Assembly (NCBI GenBank): GCA_002869585.1
Contig: PKUO01000045.1
Span: 186,001 to 250,000 of the forward strand
Length of the DNA stretch: 64,000 nt
Direction of reading: 5' to 3'
From: Sedimenticola sp.
GTDB lineage: Bacteria > Pseudomonadota > Gammaproteobacteria > Chromatiales > Chromatiaceae
Below the pieces are notes generated by a model. The model searched no databases. It was not told the DNA's origin and saw nothing but the letters and a program-made list of their open reading frames with translations. Shown here piece by piece: positions 46,505-59,128 of this stretch (position 1 is its first letter; every line of letters starts with the position of its first letter). The translations under genes were made by a program, and so were the position numbers.

Positions 46505-46692
46505 TTCCTGGCTTGGGAATGGGTGCGAAGTACCCTGTAACTTGTTGATATAAATGTTCAATTATGCCAGTCTTGTGCGTTGATGCGGTTTTGACATGGC
46601 GCGGTTTTTTCCTTGGCCGGCACTGATTAATCGATGCTTTGATCAGTCAGAACCACACTCGATTGAGTATCGCATACTTGGCTGGTTCTGGG

Positions 46693-49026
46693 ATGGATGA
46701 TCGTTGCATGACGGATGAATTCGAAGAGAAAATAAATCCATTTCGTATACTGGACCAACTGGATGCGTCTGTCGATGAACTCGATTCTCTACTGTCTCTG
46801 GGTGAATTCAACGCGCTACAGCTGAAGCGCCATCAGCAGATCGAGTCGGATTGCCGGGAGCGGCTGCAAGCGCAGTTGGATGAAGAACGGTCAAGCCGTG
46901 AAGAGATGGAAAAGAGCCTGAAAGAGCGCGAATGTCTATTCAGAAAACTGGTTCGCACCATCTCCGAGGTATTCTGGATAGCCACGTCGGACGGAAAAAC
47001 ACTCTCCTATATCAGCGATAACTGTGAAGAGGTGTGGGGTAGAACCTCGAGGGACTTCTACCAGAATAAGGACCTATGGCTCGATTCCATTGTCGAACAG
47101 GATCGGGAAAAGTGTAGTGCGGCAATTCGCGCATTGCTGGAAGAGGGACTGGATTCATCAATCGCTGAAATCCGCATTACCCACACCGATAGCTGTCAGA
47201 GAGACCTCATCTGCCGGATGTTTGCCGTATTGGGCAGGGATGGAATTCGCTACCCGGCAGGTGTTATCGAGGATGTCACTCAGTCCCGTTTGCAGGATAC
47301 GGAACTACTGCAAACCATCTCCCTGCTAAGGGCCACGCTCGATTCAACCACCGATGGCATCCTGGTGCTGGATACAGCCGGTGATGTGGTCGACTACAAC
47401 AGTCAGTTCACAGAGATCTGGAGCATTACGCCGGAAGTCATTGATAATATGAATTTTCAGCATCTGCTTGAGCATATCAATGAGCAGTTGCAAACAACCG
47501 AATCTCTCAGCATCAACGACGACAGTTTTGCTGACAAGGTATTACTCACAAAATCAGGGAGGCATATCGAGTGCAGTCTGCGGTCACAGAAACTGGGTGA
47601 AAAAATATACGGCATGCTCTGGAGTTGCCGGGACATCACCGGGCAGATGAAGGCCCAGAAGCTGATCCAGTATCAGGCCAGCTATGATCAGCTCACCAGT
47701 CTTCCAAACCGGCGATTACTTCAGGAGCGGCTGGAATTGTCGATCTCCCGCTGCAAGCGTTATGGCCGGATTGGCGCGCTGTTGTTTCTGGATCTGGATA
47801 ATTTCAAAACCATCAACGATACCCTGGGTCATCCGGTGGGTGACGATCTGCTTTCGGAAGCGGCCAATCGTCTGAAAAACAGTCTGCGCCAGGAAGATAC
47901 CGCTGCCCGCCTGGGAGGGGATGAATTCGTTTTGCTGCTTTCGGAGTTTGAGGCCCCGCGCGAACAGGTCAGCGCACAGGCCAATAGTGTTGCTGAGAAG
48001 GTGCTCGAAACATTGACCCGTCCCTATGAAATACAGGGGCACCGACTCTATGTCACTGCGAGTATCGGCATCACACTGTTTCCTGGGGAGGGGGACACTG
48101 CCTCGGAGGTGTTGAAGCAGGCGGATACGGCCATGTACCGGGCCAAAGAGGCGGGGAGGAATACCTTCCGTTTCTATTTCGCCAATATGCAGGAGGCCAC
48201 CCAGGCCCGTCTGTACCTGCAAAACGATCTGCATCGTGCCTTGGAGAATGAAGAGTTTCACCTGTTCTGGCTGCCGTTGTTCGATCTCGCGGGGAAGGTA
48301 GTCGGTGCCGAGGCCCTGTTACGCTGGTTGCATCCCGAGCGGGGCTGGATTCTGCAGGATCAGTTCATCAGACTGGCGGAAGAGTCGGGGCTGATGCGTA
48401 CTCTGGGTGATTGGGTGCTCAACCGCGCGACCGGTTTTTTGAAAACCCTGGAAGATGAGATGCCGCAGGCGGGCTCTGTCTATGTGGCGGTCAATATTGG
48501 CCTGCATCAGTTTCAACAGGTGGATTTCGCCTCCCGCGTGATCCATTTTATCAACACCAACAGCGCTAATCCGGCGCGTTTTGTGATTGAACTGCGCGAG
48601 GATATTCTGGTCGGCAACCTGGAGATCATCCAGGAGAAAATGTACGAACTGAAAAGGCTTGGGGTGCGCTTCTCCATTGATGATTTCGGCACCGGGCTTT
48701 CATCGCTGGCGCACCTGAAAAAATTGCCACTGGATGAAGTGAAGATTGACCGTTCGTTTATCAATGACATCATCAGGGACCCGCAGACGGTGGATATCGT
48801 CGAGGCGATGATCAGTATGGCCGGGAAGCTTGGCCTGGGCGTCGTGGCAGAAGGGGTTGAAACCCATAAGGAGCGTGAATTTCTCAGCAAGAAGGGCTGC
48901 AAACGGTTTCAGGGGATTTTTTACTGTGAACCCCTGTCGACGGATGAGTTCTGGGAGTTTCTGCTCGACCAGGTGCAGGATGACCTTAAGCCCCATGGCA
49001 TGCAGAGCACCTTCGACGGTTTCTGA
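46693..49026 (+). CDS. PAS-PAS-GGDEF-EAL c-di-GMP signalling protein
   Basis: A 777-residue soluble protein. An N-terminal coiled coil (about 45-85; LQAQLDEERSSREEMEKSLK) is followed by two PAS domains (about 85-200 and 205-325), a GGDEF domain with intact GGDEF near residue 407 (RLGGDEFVLLLSE), and an EAL domain with GAEALLRWLHPERG near 539, SIDDFGTGLSSLAHLKKLP, DEVKIDRSFI and VAEGVET. Both catalytic sites look intact, so the net activity is not predictable. The start is ATG 46693; 46708 is possible. It is convergent with the DUF2520 gene, 1 bp apart. Confidence 0.93.
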   Translation: MDDRCMTDEFEEKINPFRILDQLDASVDELDSLLSLGEFNALQLKRHQQIESDCRERLQAQLDEERSSREEMEKSLKERECLFRKLVRTISEVFWIATSDGKTLSYISDNCEEVWGRTSRDFYQNKDLWLDSIVEQDREKCSAAIRALLEEGLDSSIAEIRITHTDSCQRDLICRMFAVLGRDGIRYPAGVIEDVTQSRLQDTELLQTISLLRATLDSTTDGILVLDTAGDVVDYNSQFTEIWSITPEVIDNMNFQHLLEHINEQLQTTESLSINDDSFADKVLLTKSGRHIECSLRSQKLGEKIYGMLWSCRDITGQMKAQKLIQYQASYDQLTSLPNRRLLQERLELSISRCKRYGRIGALLFLDLDNFKTINDTLGHPVGDDLLSEAANRLKNSLRQEDTAARLGGDEFVLLLSEFEAPREQVSAQANSVAEKVLETLTRPYEIQGHRLYVTASIGITLFPGEGDTASEVLKQADTAMYRAKEAGRNTFRFYFANMQEATQARLYLQNDLHRALENEEFHLFWLPLFDLAGKVVGAEALLRWLHPERGWILQDQFIRLAEESGLMRTLGDWVLNRATGFLKTLEDEMPQAGSVYVAVNIGLHQFQQVDFASRVIHFINTNSANPARFVIELREDILVGNLEIIQEKMYELKRLGVRFSIDDFGTGLSSLAHLKKLPLDEVKIDRSFINDIIRDPQTVDIVEAMISMAGKLGLGVVAEGVETHKEREFLSKKGCKRFQGIFYCEPLSTDEFWEFLLDQVQDDLKPHGMQSTFDGF

Positions 49027-49027
49027 T

Positions 49028-49921
49028 TCAGACCTGGTTAGGTGCCTCCAGCAGTATGAGGATGTCACGGGCATCAGCGGGATTGAGGTTTCCCTTCTCC
49101 CGGGCGACTCTTACGGCTTCTATTCCCAGTGATTGATAGAGAGCAACCAGGTCTTTCGGCAATGCACTCATTGCCCGCAGATGGGATTCCAGGGTTTGAC
49201 TGTCACCGCGACTGATCGGGCCGGTCAGGGCATGCGGCAATCCCGAGTGAAGCAGATTGTCGACACTCCCCTGAATCAGTGGTAGCAATGCCTTTAGCGC
49301 CTGTTCCCTTGGAATGCCGGTCGGTTCCAGCATACGCACCGCCATATCTTGAAGGACTATCAGATAGTTGGATGCCATACAGAGTGCGGCATGATAGAGC
49401 GCCTTGTCCTGGTCAGAGATAACCAGGGCGGTGCCATTCAGATCGCTGACCAGCGCTTGGCCCCGTTCGATGGCTGCGCGCTCACCTTCAAGACAGAAAT
49501 AGGAGCCGATCAGCAGTTCTGCCCCTTTTTGCGGGTCGGAGAGTGTCTGGATCGGGTGGAAAGAGAGGGTTATTGCACCGCAATCACGGGCGGACTGCAG
49601 CTCTTCTGCCCCCAGCGCGCCACTCAGGTGCAAAACGAGCTGATACCCGGAAAAACCATTGCCCCGAGCGATCTGCTCACAGACCTGGCGGATCGCGCCG
49701 TCGGGTGTTGCGATGATTACAACCTCAGATGATTGTGCTGCAAGGGCCAAATCGGTGGTTGTCCGTGGCGCATCGACCAGAGAAGCACAACGCTGGGCCG
49801 ATGCTTCTGACCTGCTGGCCACAGCGTGGATCGGGTAGCCTTTGCGATGCAAGGCTATGGCGAGGGCAGTTCCGGCAGCGCCTGCGCCGATGATGGAAAT
49901 GCTGGGCTTTTCATTGTTCAT
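49028..49921 (-). CDS. Rossmann-like DUF2520 protein
   Basis: A 297-residue protein with an NAD(P)-binding N-terminus (ISIIGAGAAGTALAIALHRKG; VVIIATPDGAI) and a helical C-terminal DUF2520 domain (YHAALCMASNYLIVLQDMAV, GPISRGDSQT). The family resembles ketopantoate or pyrroline-carboxylate reductases but has no firm function. It is divergent from tcdA. Confidence 0.85.
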   Translation of the reverse strand: MNNEKPSISIIGAGAAGTALAIALHRKGYPIHAVASRSEASAQRCASLVDAPRTTTDLALAAQSSEVVIIATPDGAIRQVCEQIARGNGFSGYQLVLHLSGALGAEELQSARDCGAITLSFHPIQTLSDPQKGAELLIGSYFCLEGERAAIERGQALVSDLNGTALVISDQDKALYHAALCMASNYLIVLQDMAVRMLEPTGIPREQALKALLPLIQGSVDNLLHSGLPHALTGPISRGDSQTLESHLRAMSALPKDLVALYQSLGIEAVRVAREKGNLNPADARDILILLEAPNQV

Positions 49922-50012
49922 GGAAGCTGATTGTTACTCCAATGTCGGTCCGGATCTGATATGTTTAACACATCAATTAACCGGTTGCAGCAGATCATGG
50001 CGAATAGTGAAA

Positions 50013-50792
50013 ATGGCTGACATGGACTACTCGAGACGATTCGGTGGCATCGCCCGATTATATGGCGAAGCGGCGTTGCAAAGGTTTAAAATGGCCCATG
50101 TCGCAGTGATCGGTATTGGCGGGGTCGGATCCTGGGTGGTCGAGGCGCTGGCGCGCAGCGCGCTGGGTGAAATTACCATGATCGATCTTGATATCCTCGT
50201 AGAATCAAACGTTAACCGTCAGATTCACGCCCTGGATGGTCAGTTCGGCAAGGCTAAAGTGGAGGCAATGTCCGAGCGGGTTCAGGCGATCAATCCGGAG
50301 TGTGTGGTTCACCTGGTCGAGGACTTTCTCACTGCCGATAATGTGCAGGATCTGATTCATCCTGACATGGATTGGGTGATCGATTGTATCGACAGCTACA
50401 AAACCAAAGCGGCACTGATCGCCTACTGCCGTCGAAATAAAATCAAGGTGATCACTGTCGGCGGGGCTGGAGGGCAAGTTGACCCGCTGAAGATCCGGCT
50501 GGCCGATCTGAGCCGGACCGAACATGATCCCCTGTTATCGAAAACCCGCAAACTGCTGCGCAAGGATTTCAACTTTCCGCGTAATCTGCAGCGACGATTT
50601 GATATCCCCTGTGTCTACTCGGAAGAGCAACAGCGCTATCCGAACGAGGACGGTGAGGTCTGCCTGGCAAAAATCGACAAGCAGATGGGGTCAAGCCTCA
50701 ACTGTGGTGGTTATGGCTCGGCGACAACGGTTACTGCGACTTTCGGTTTTGTCGCTGTTGCCCAGGTCTTGAAGAGACTGTCGGACAACTGA
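50013..50792 (+). CDS. tcdA: tRNA threonylcarbamoyladenosine dehydratase TcdA
   Basis: A 259-residue E1/ThiF-type ATP-dependent enzyme that cyclises t6A37 to ct6A in tRNAs reading ANN codons. The ThiF nucleotide site is HVAVIGIGGVGSWVVEALAR, and ITMIDLDILVESNVNRQIHA is the diagnostic MID-type loop. Also typical are DWVIDCIDSYKTKAAL and the Cys in LNCGGYGSAT. ATG 50013 (MADMDYSRRFGGIARLYG) matches the family; the longer frame to 49842 is spurious. Confidence 0.94.
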   Translation: MADMDYSRRFGGIARLYGEAALQRFKMAHVAVIGIGGVGSWVVEALARSALGEITMIDLDILVESNVNRQIHALDGQFGKAKVEAMSERVQAINPECVVHLVEDFLTADNVQDLIHPDMDWVIDCIDSYKTKAALIAYCRRNKIKVITVGGAGGQVDPLKIRLADLSRTEHDPLLSKTRKLLRKDFNFPRNLQRRFDIPCVYSEEQQRYPNEDGEVCLAKIDKQMGSSLNCGGYGSATTVTATFGFVAVAQVLKRLSDN

Positions 50793-50819
50793 TTCCAGGA
50801 GGTCCTAGCCAGGCTAAGA

Positions 50820-51527
50820 TCAGATTCCCAGATAGGCCTTTTGTACATTTGGGTTGGTCAGAAGCTTTTCGGCGCTGTCGTGCATGGATACCTTGCCATT
50901 CTCGATCACATAACCGCGGTTGGCAATCTGCAGCGCTTGGTTGGCGTTCTGTTCCACCAGAAAAATCGTTGTGTTCTGCTCTTTGTTGATCTTTTTGATG
51001 ATTTCAAAAATCTGCTTGATGATCAGCGGTGCGAGTCCCATGGAGGGTTCGTCGAGCAGCAGAAGCTTCGGTCTTGCCATCAATGCACGGGACATGGCCA
51101 GCATCTGCTGTTCACCGCCGCTGAGCGTGCCGCCGGGCTGGTTGCGCCGGGTTGCGAGAATCGGAAACAGGGAATAGACATAGTCCATATCGGACTTGAT
51201 GCCGGCTTTGTCGGAACGGAGAAACGCCCCCATGTCCAGGTTTTCCTGGACAGTCAGTTGCGGAAAGATATGTCGTCCTTCTGGAACCTGACAAATGCCC
51301 ATGTTGACGATTTCATCCGGACTCTTGTCATGAATGGGTTGATCATGAAACAGAATTTCGCCGGTTCTGGGTTTGGCAATCCCGGAGATGGACATCAGGG
51401 TTGTGCTTTTGCCAGCGCCGTTGGCGCCGATGAGCGTGATGATCTCACCTTCATGGATTTTCAGGCTGATGCCTTTCAGTGCCTGAATGTTACCGTAGAA
51501 GGTATGAATACTTTTTAACTCAAGCAT
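50820..51527 (-). CDS. livF: Branched-chain amino acid ABC transporter ATPase LivF
   Basis: A 235-residue ABC ATPase. Walker A is GANGAGKSTTLMSI, the signature is LSGGEQQMLAMSRALM, and Walker B is LLLLDEPSMGLAP; YGNIQALKGISL and GICQVPEGRHIFPQLT are characteristic of LivF. It is the last gene of the liv unit. It is convergent with tcdA. Confidence 0.95.
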   Translation of the reverse strand: MLELKSIHTFYGNIQALKGISLKIHEGEIITLIGANGAGKSTTLMSISGIAKPRTGEILFHDQPIHDKSPDEIVNMGICQVPEGRHIFPQLTVQENLDMGAFLRSDKAGIKSDMDYVYSLFPILATRRNQPGGTLSGGEQQMLAMSRALMARPKLLLLDEPSMGLAPLIIKQIFEIIKKINKEQNTTIFLVEQNANQALQIANRGYVIENGKVSMHDSAEKLLTNPNVQKAYLGI

Positions 51528-51535
51528 CTACTGCC

Positions 51536-52312
51536 TCACTCACCAAGGTATGCCTTAATAACGGCGGGATTTTCGCGGACTTCCAGTGGTGTGCCCTGTG
51601 CGATTTTCTTCCCGTAGTCCATGACAAAAATCCTGTCTGAAATGCTCATGACCAGTTTCATGTCGTGTTCTATCAGGAGGATTGCGAGACCATCATCCCT
51701 GATCCTGCAGATCAGCTCATCCAGTTGCTTGGTCTCCTGGGGATTCATGCCTGCGGCAGGCTCATCCAACAACAGAAGGAAGGGATCGGTTGCGAGTGCC
51801 CGGGCGATCTCCAGGCGACGTTGCGCACCGTAGGATAGATTGCTGGCATGATCATTGACATACTTTTCCAGTCCCACCTTCTCGAGAATGGAATAGCTTT
51901 TTTCTATAATTTCATTCTCTTCACGACGGTTATGCTTTGTGCGGAAAATGGCCCCGGCAATAAACGATGAGGTGCGGCAGTGCCGCCCGATCATCACGTT
52001 TTCCAGTACGGTCATATTGTGGAACAGGCGGATATTCTGGAATGTACGGGCCATTCCCTTTGTGGTCACCTGATTGGGCTTCAGGCCATTCAGGCGCGCC
52101 GGTTTTTTCCCGCTTCGGTGTAAGGTGATGTCGCCAAAGGTTGGATTATAGATGCCGGTAAGGCAGTTGAAAAAGGTCGTTTTACCTGCACCATTGGGAC
52201 CTATCAGTGCAACGATTTCACCCTGATTGATATCCAGGTCAACCTGATCAACAGCATGGATACCACCAAAATGCATCGACAGCCCGGTGACATTTAATAT
52301 CTGTTCGCCCAT
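51536..52312 (-). CDS. livG: Branched-chain amino acid ABC transporter ATPase LivG
   Basis: A 258-residue ABC ATPase. LSMHFGGIHAVDQVDLDI and Walker A GPNGAGKTTFFNCLTG open it. GMARTFQNIRLFHNMTVLEN is LivG-specific, followed by LSYGAQRRLEIARALA and LLLLDEPAAGMNPQET. It abuts livM (shared base) and livF (8 bp). Confidence 0.95.
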   Translation of the reverse strand: MGEQILNVTGLSMHFGGIHAVDQVDLDINQGEIVALIGPNGAGKTTFFNCLTGIYNPTFGDITLHRSGKKPARLNGLKPNQVTTKGMARTFQNIRLFHNMTVLENVMIGRHCRTSSFIAGAIFRTKHNRREENEIIEKSYSILEKVGLEKYVNDHASNLSYGAQRRLEIARALATDPFLLLLDEPAAGMNPQETKQLDELICRIRDDGLAILLIEHDMKLVMSISDRIFVMDYGKKIAQGTPLEVRENPAVIKAYLGE

Positions 52313-53547
52313 CAGGAATCACCACCTTTGGTTGATTTTTTAAACTGGTAGGTCCTTCGAACATTGGCAATCAGGCCCTGGGGTCTGAATACCATCATGA
52401 CGACGAGAATGCCGCCGAAGGCAAGCATTCTGTATTCGGAAAATACACGTAGGTATTCAGGCAGGAGAATCAGAACCAGGGCTCCAAAAATCACACCCAG
52501 AATGGAACCCATGCCACCAAGTACAACAATCGACAGGATGATGGCTGATTCAAGAAATGTGAAGCTGGCAGGGTTAATGAATGTTGTCTTTGCTGCAAAG
52601 ATAACACCTACCAGTCCTGCCCAGGTGGCGCCCAGGGCGAAGGCTGTCAGCTTGGTTTTGGTTTTGTCTATGCCCATTGCCTGGCATGCAATTTCATCTT
52701 CGCGCAGGGCAATCCAGGCGCGCCCAAGGCGGGAGTCCTGAAGGCGGTTGACGACAAAGATGGTGATAATCACCAGTGCCACTACCAGGTAATAGATATA
52801 GAGAATCGCAGAGTCCAGGGATAAATCCATTCCGAAGAACCCCGGGCGAGGGATATTGGATATGCCGCTAGGGCCATGAGAAAAAGCGTTCCAGTTTTCC
52901 ATGACCAGGCGGATGATTTCACCAAACCCCAGGGTCACAATCGCCAGGTAATCACCACGGAGCCGCAACACCGGGAAACCCAGAACGATGCCGAACAGCG
53001 CGGCGAGCATGGCGCCGATCGGCAGTGCCATCCAGAAGCCAATGTCGAAATGGTAGTTCAGCAAGGCGTAGCTGTACGCACCGACAAGATAGAAAGCGAC
53101 ATAACCCAGATCGAGCAGGCCGGCCAGGCCGACAACAATATTCAGTCCCAGACCCAACACCACATACATCAATGCAGTGGTCATGATGTTGGTTTGATAG
53201 GTATCAAACAGAGCCGGAAAGAGTAGGGCAAATATCAGTACGCCACCACTCAGCGGATAGAGGTATTTCGGCTCGCGAAGTATGAATTGCACCAGTGGCT
53301 CATCACCGATATAGCCAAAGCGCCTTTTATTTTTACTGCTGTTGCGACTGCGCTCCTTTTGAATGAAAAAGGCGCGAATCAATACGGAAAGGATAAATGC
53401 ACCGATCCCGACAAAGGCCATATTTTCCCATTTCCAGAGTACCGTTCTCTCAATCGGGTTGACCTTGATGACAAGCAGCGGAAAGGTCAGGAACATGAAC
53501 CAGAGAGCGACCTTGAAGGATCGTTTGAATTCTTCCAGTGAGATCAT
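52312..53547 (-). CDS. livM: Branched-chain amino acid ABC transporter permease LivM
   Basis: A 411-residue membrane permease. Two N-terminal helices precede the core with LGLGLNIVVGLAGLLDLGYV, GEIIRLVMENWNAFSHGPSG, and the ATPase-contact loop WIALREDEIACQAMGIDKTK. The C-terminus has VVLGGMGSILGVIFGALVL. It is in the unit livH-livM-livG-livF. Confidence 0.95.
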   Translation of the reverse strand: MISLEEFKRSFKVALWFMFLTFPLLVIKVNPIERTVLWKWENMAFVGIGAFILSVLIRAFFIQKERSRNSSKNKRRFGYIGDEPLVQFILREPKYLYPLSGGVLIFALLFPALFDTYQTNIMTTALMYVVLGLGLNIVVGLAGLLDLGYVAFYLVGAYSYALLNYHFDIGFWMALPIGAMLAALFGIVLGFPVLRLRGDYLAIVTLGFGEIIRLVMENWNAFSHGPSGISNIPRPGFFGMDLSLDSAILYIYYLVVALVIITIFVVNRLQDSRLGRAWIALREDEIACQAMGIDKTKTKLTAFALGATWAGLVGVIFAAKTTFINPASFTFLESAIILSIVVLGGMGSILGVIFGALVLILLPEYLRVFSEYRMLAFGGILVVMMVFRPQGLIANVRRTYQFKKSTKGGDS

Positions 53548-53549
53548 GG

Positions 53550-54452
53550 CTATACCTTTTGGATCTCAGCCCGTCCTAAAATACCAGACGGCTTAAATAT
53601 GAGGATGAGCACCAGCAGCGAGAAGGCGAAGACATCTTCGTAGTCACTTGAAACATAACCGGTTGCAAAACTTTCGGTCAGGCCAAGCACGAAACCGCCG
53701 AGTACTGCACCGGGTATGGAACCAATGCCACCCAGAACCGCAGCGGTGAAGGCCTTGATTCCGGCAATAAACCCGATATAGAAGTTGATCTGGCCAATGT
53801 GCGACGCAATCAACAAACCACCGAGCGCTGCCAATGTTGAACCGATAATGAAGGTGGTTGAGATCACCCGGTCGACGTTGATGCCGGTCAGCATCGCCAT
53901 CATCCTGTCCTGGGATGTGGCGCGCATCGCCTTACCCATGCGGGTGAATTTGATCACCAGCGTCAGGAGGATCATGGCCAGCGCCGTGGTGATGAGGATC
54001 ACGATTTCGGCCGAGCCAACCACGTGGGCATAGGGTTCTATGAAATCGAACTCCGGGATCAGTTCCGGAAAAGGCAGGAAATCGGAGGTCTGGGCCAGCA
54101 GGACATAGTTCTGCAGGAATATGGACATGCCGATTGCGCTGATCAGCGGTGAGAGACGTGGGGCATGACGCAATGGGCGGTAGGCAAGCTTTTCGATGGT
54201 GTAGCCATAGGCGCTTGCCCAGACTGCTGCGGCCAATCCTGCCAGCACAATGATGCTCAACATGGGAAAGCCGTATATGGACAACACGGTTGCGACGATA
54301 AAGGAGGTAAACGCCCCTATCATGTAGATATCGCCATGGGCAAAGTTAATCAGCCCGATAATGCCGTAGACCATGGTGTAGCCGAGGGCGATCAATGCAT
54401 AGATCGAACCTCGCGTCAGGCCGCTAAGGAAGAGTTCAATGAAGTATTCCAT
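53550..54452 (-). CDS. livH: Branched-chain amino acid ABC transporter permease LivH
   Basis: A 300-residue permease with GSIYALIALGYTMVYGIIGL, NFAHGDIYMIGAF and the cytoplasmic loop MGKAMRATSQDRMMAMLTGI. FTAAVLGGIGSIPGAVLGGF is the typical C-terminal pore segment. A terminator-like hairpin separates it from the binding-protein gene upstream, so permease expression probably relies on read-through. Confidence 0.95.
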   Translation of the reverse strand: MEYFIELFLSGLTRGSIYALIALGYTMVYGIIGLINFAHGDIYMIGAFTSFIVATVLSIYGFPMLSIIVLAGLAAAVWASAYGYTIEKLAYRPLRHAPRLSPLISAIGMSIFLQNYVLLAQTSDFLPFPELIPEFDFIEPYAHVVGSAEIVILITTALAMILLTLVIKFTRMGKAMRATSQDRMMAMLTGINVDRVISTTFIIGSTLAALGGLLIASHIGQINFYIGFIAGIKAFTAAVLGGIGSIPGAVLGGFVLGLTESFATGYVSSDYEDVFAFSLLVLILIFKPSGILGRAEIQKV

Positions 54453-54464
54453 GGGATAATTTAC

Positions 54465-54507
54465 GCAAAAAAGACTGAAGCAGGTGCACCCGCTTCAGTC
54501 TTTGGTT
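54465..54507 (-). terminator. Hairpin terminator between the liv binding-protein gene and livH
   Basis: AAAGACTGAAGC (54470-54481) pairs with GCTTCAGTCTTT (54492-54503), a perfect 12-bp stem with a 10-nt loop. On the minus strand it is followed by a U-rich stretch. It lies just after the binding-protein stop, and partial read-through would give more binding protein than permease. Confidence 0.85.
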
Positions 54508-54520
54508 TAGAGATTACAAC

Positions 54521-55636
54521 TTATTTAACTTCGACAAACTGACCGTCTTTTACCTGATACATGGCAAATCCAACGCCGACGGCATCACCGCTCTCGTCGA
54601 AATGAATCTTGCCTACCGGGGTGTCGACGTCTGAAGACTGCAGTGCTTTCTTCATCGCATCGAAGTCCGTTGAACCGGCAACCTGTATGGCATTGACCAA
54701 CGCCAGAGCGGCGGAATAGGCATTCTCATAGAAGGCGCCCGGGTCTTCGTTATAGGCCTGCTTGTGAGCATCGATGGCGGTTTGAGAAAGGGGATTCGCC
54801 GAGTTGTCCTGTGGACCTGTGGCATAGACGCCCTCTGCGTATTTGCCGGCAACCTTGATGAAGGTGTCATCCTTCACGCCGTCGTCAGAGATAAAAGGTA
54901 TCTCCATACGTTTCTTGCGCATCTGGGTTACGATCTTGGAGGCTTCCGGATGGTAGCCGCCGAAGATGACGCCATCGGCGTCAGAACGTTTGATTTTCTG
55001 CACGATTGCAGAGTAGTCAACCGCACCTGGGGTCACACCTTCTAACAGTACCACTTCACCTTTGCCCGATGCTTCCAGAAAGATTTTGGCGAATTCGGCC
55101 AGCCCTTTACCGTAATCACCCTTGTCATGGATGACGGCGATCTTCTTTAAGCCCAGCACGTTCAGCGCGAAATTCACCTCGGCTTTTGCCTGGGCATCGT
55201 CAGATGCGATAGTACGGAAGAAATTGGGGTATTCGCCACTCTGGGTCAGAGCCGGGTTAGTGGCTGAGGGCGACATGACGATGACGCCGGCATTGTTGTA
55301 GATCGGCAATGCGGCCTTGGTGGCGCCGGAGCAGATATGACCCAAAACAACCTTGACGCCCGCTGAAACCAACTTGGTCGCGGTGTTGGTCGCAACTTCA
55401 GGTTTGCACACATCGTCTTCGACCATCAGTTCAACTTGCTTGCCGTTGATGCCGCCATTGGCATTGACCTTGGCGACTACAAGTTCTGCGGCCTTCCTGC
55501 TGGGGATACCGTAGGAAGCCAGATCACCACTGTGAGGGCCAGCAACACCCAGTTTGATGGTCTCGGCAACTGCAGGAAGGGTCATGGTCAAACCGATGGC
55601 GGCTGCCAGAAGAGTCTGTCCGACACGTAGTTTCAT
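54521..55636 (-). CDS. livK: Periplasmic branched-chain amino acid binding protein
   Basis: A 371-residue exported binding protein with signal peptide TLLAAAIGLTMTLPAVA, cut before ETIKLGV. It has KLGVAGPHSGDLASYGIPS, VNANGGINGKQVEL, a Cys pair (DDVCKPE and GHICSGAT), and VIFGGYHPEASKIVTQMRKK. It should deliver Leu/Ile/Val to LivHMGF. The choice of livK over livJ is arbitrary. A strong AAGGAGA precedes ATG 55636. Confidence 0.93.
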   Translation of the reverse strand: MKLRVGQTLLAAAIGLTMTLPAVAETIKLGVAGPHSGDLASYGIPSRKAAELVVAKVNANGGINGKQVELMVEDDVCKPEVATNTATKLVSAGVKVVLGHICSGATKAALPIYNNAGVIVMSPSATNPALTQSGEYPNFFRTIASDDAQAKAEVNFALNVLGLKKIAVIHDKGDYGKGLAEFAKIFLEASGKGEVVLLEGVTPGAVDYSAIVQKIKRSDADGVIFGGYHPEASKIVTQMRKKRMEIPFISDDGVKDDTFIKVAGKYAEGVYATGPQDNSANPLSQTAIDAHKQAYNEDPGAFYENAYSAALALVNAIQVAGSTDFDAMKKALQSSDVDTPVGKIHFDESGDAVGVGFAMYQVKDGQFVEVK

Positions 55637-55799
55637 TTTTATCTCCTTGGTGAAAAGGCTTTCGATCGTGTGATCATAGGCAATTTGTCGGCTGAAATCC
55701 AGAGTTGCAGGCGCATCAGCATTGGTATTCGGCAGGTCGGGCTACCATAACATCTGCTGGACTATGAGTCGTTCGAACAAGCCAGATTATAAAAAACTG

Positions 55800-56009
55800 T
55801 CAAGCGTTCAGATCAGGAATTAAACGAGTTTCTATTTTTGAGATGGTGTCTTTCAATTGCAGTTTGCGCTTTTTCAGGCGGGTGATCTGTAATTCATTGA
55901 CATAGGTGCCTTCATGCAGACTGGCAATTGCCGCGTCGAGGTCCCGGTGTTCCTGGCGAAGCAGTGCCAGGCGGGTTTTCAACTCTTCGATATCGTCGTC
56001 GTCCAGCAT
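55800..56009 (-). CDS. YdcH-like DUF465 protein
   Basis: A 69-residue helical hairpin protein (RQEHRDLDAAIASLHEGTYV, ELQITRLKKRKLQLKDTISK) of the DUF465 family, function unknown. Two Met codons start the frame; ATG 56009 or 56012. It lies downstream of valS on the same strand. Confidence 0.85.
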   Translation of the reverse strand: MLDDDDIEELKTRLALLRQEHRDLDAAIASLHEGTYVNELQITRLKKRKLQLKDTISKIETRLIPDLNA

Positions 56010-56090
56010 CATGTGTGCATTCTGATCCGGGTGGCTTGGTGTGGTTATTCGGTATCGCTCGTCAATGAGGGAGTTTAGTCTGGTTTTACT

Positions 56091-56122
56091 CGCGGGTGCA
56101 GCCTTTATTCACTGCACCCGCG
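56091..56122. terminator. Perfect 11-bp hairpin just downstream of valS
   Basis: CGCGGGTGCAG (56091-56101) and CTGCACCCGCG (56112-56122) form an 11-bp stem with a 10-nt loop, 10 bp past the valS stop. There is no U-tract on the minus strand. It is likely a 3' end or stabilising structure for the valS mRNA. Confidence 0.55.
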
Positions 56123-56131
56123 ATTCTGTAT

Positions 56132-58957
<2,826 letters not shown>

Positions 58958-59128
58958 GGATGGTCTGAATCTGTTCTTGATTTGAATTTGTATTTGATAA
59001 AGCCCCGCATTATAGCGCAAGGTTAATTCCGAGAGGGGCGATAATTACCAAATATTCTCCATGCACCAGTGACTGACAATCGCTGGCTATACTCAGGGGA
59101 ACTGGCTACCAATAATAACGAGGTTTAT

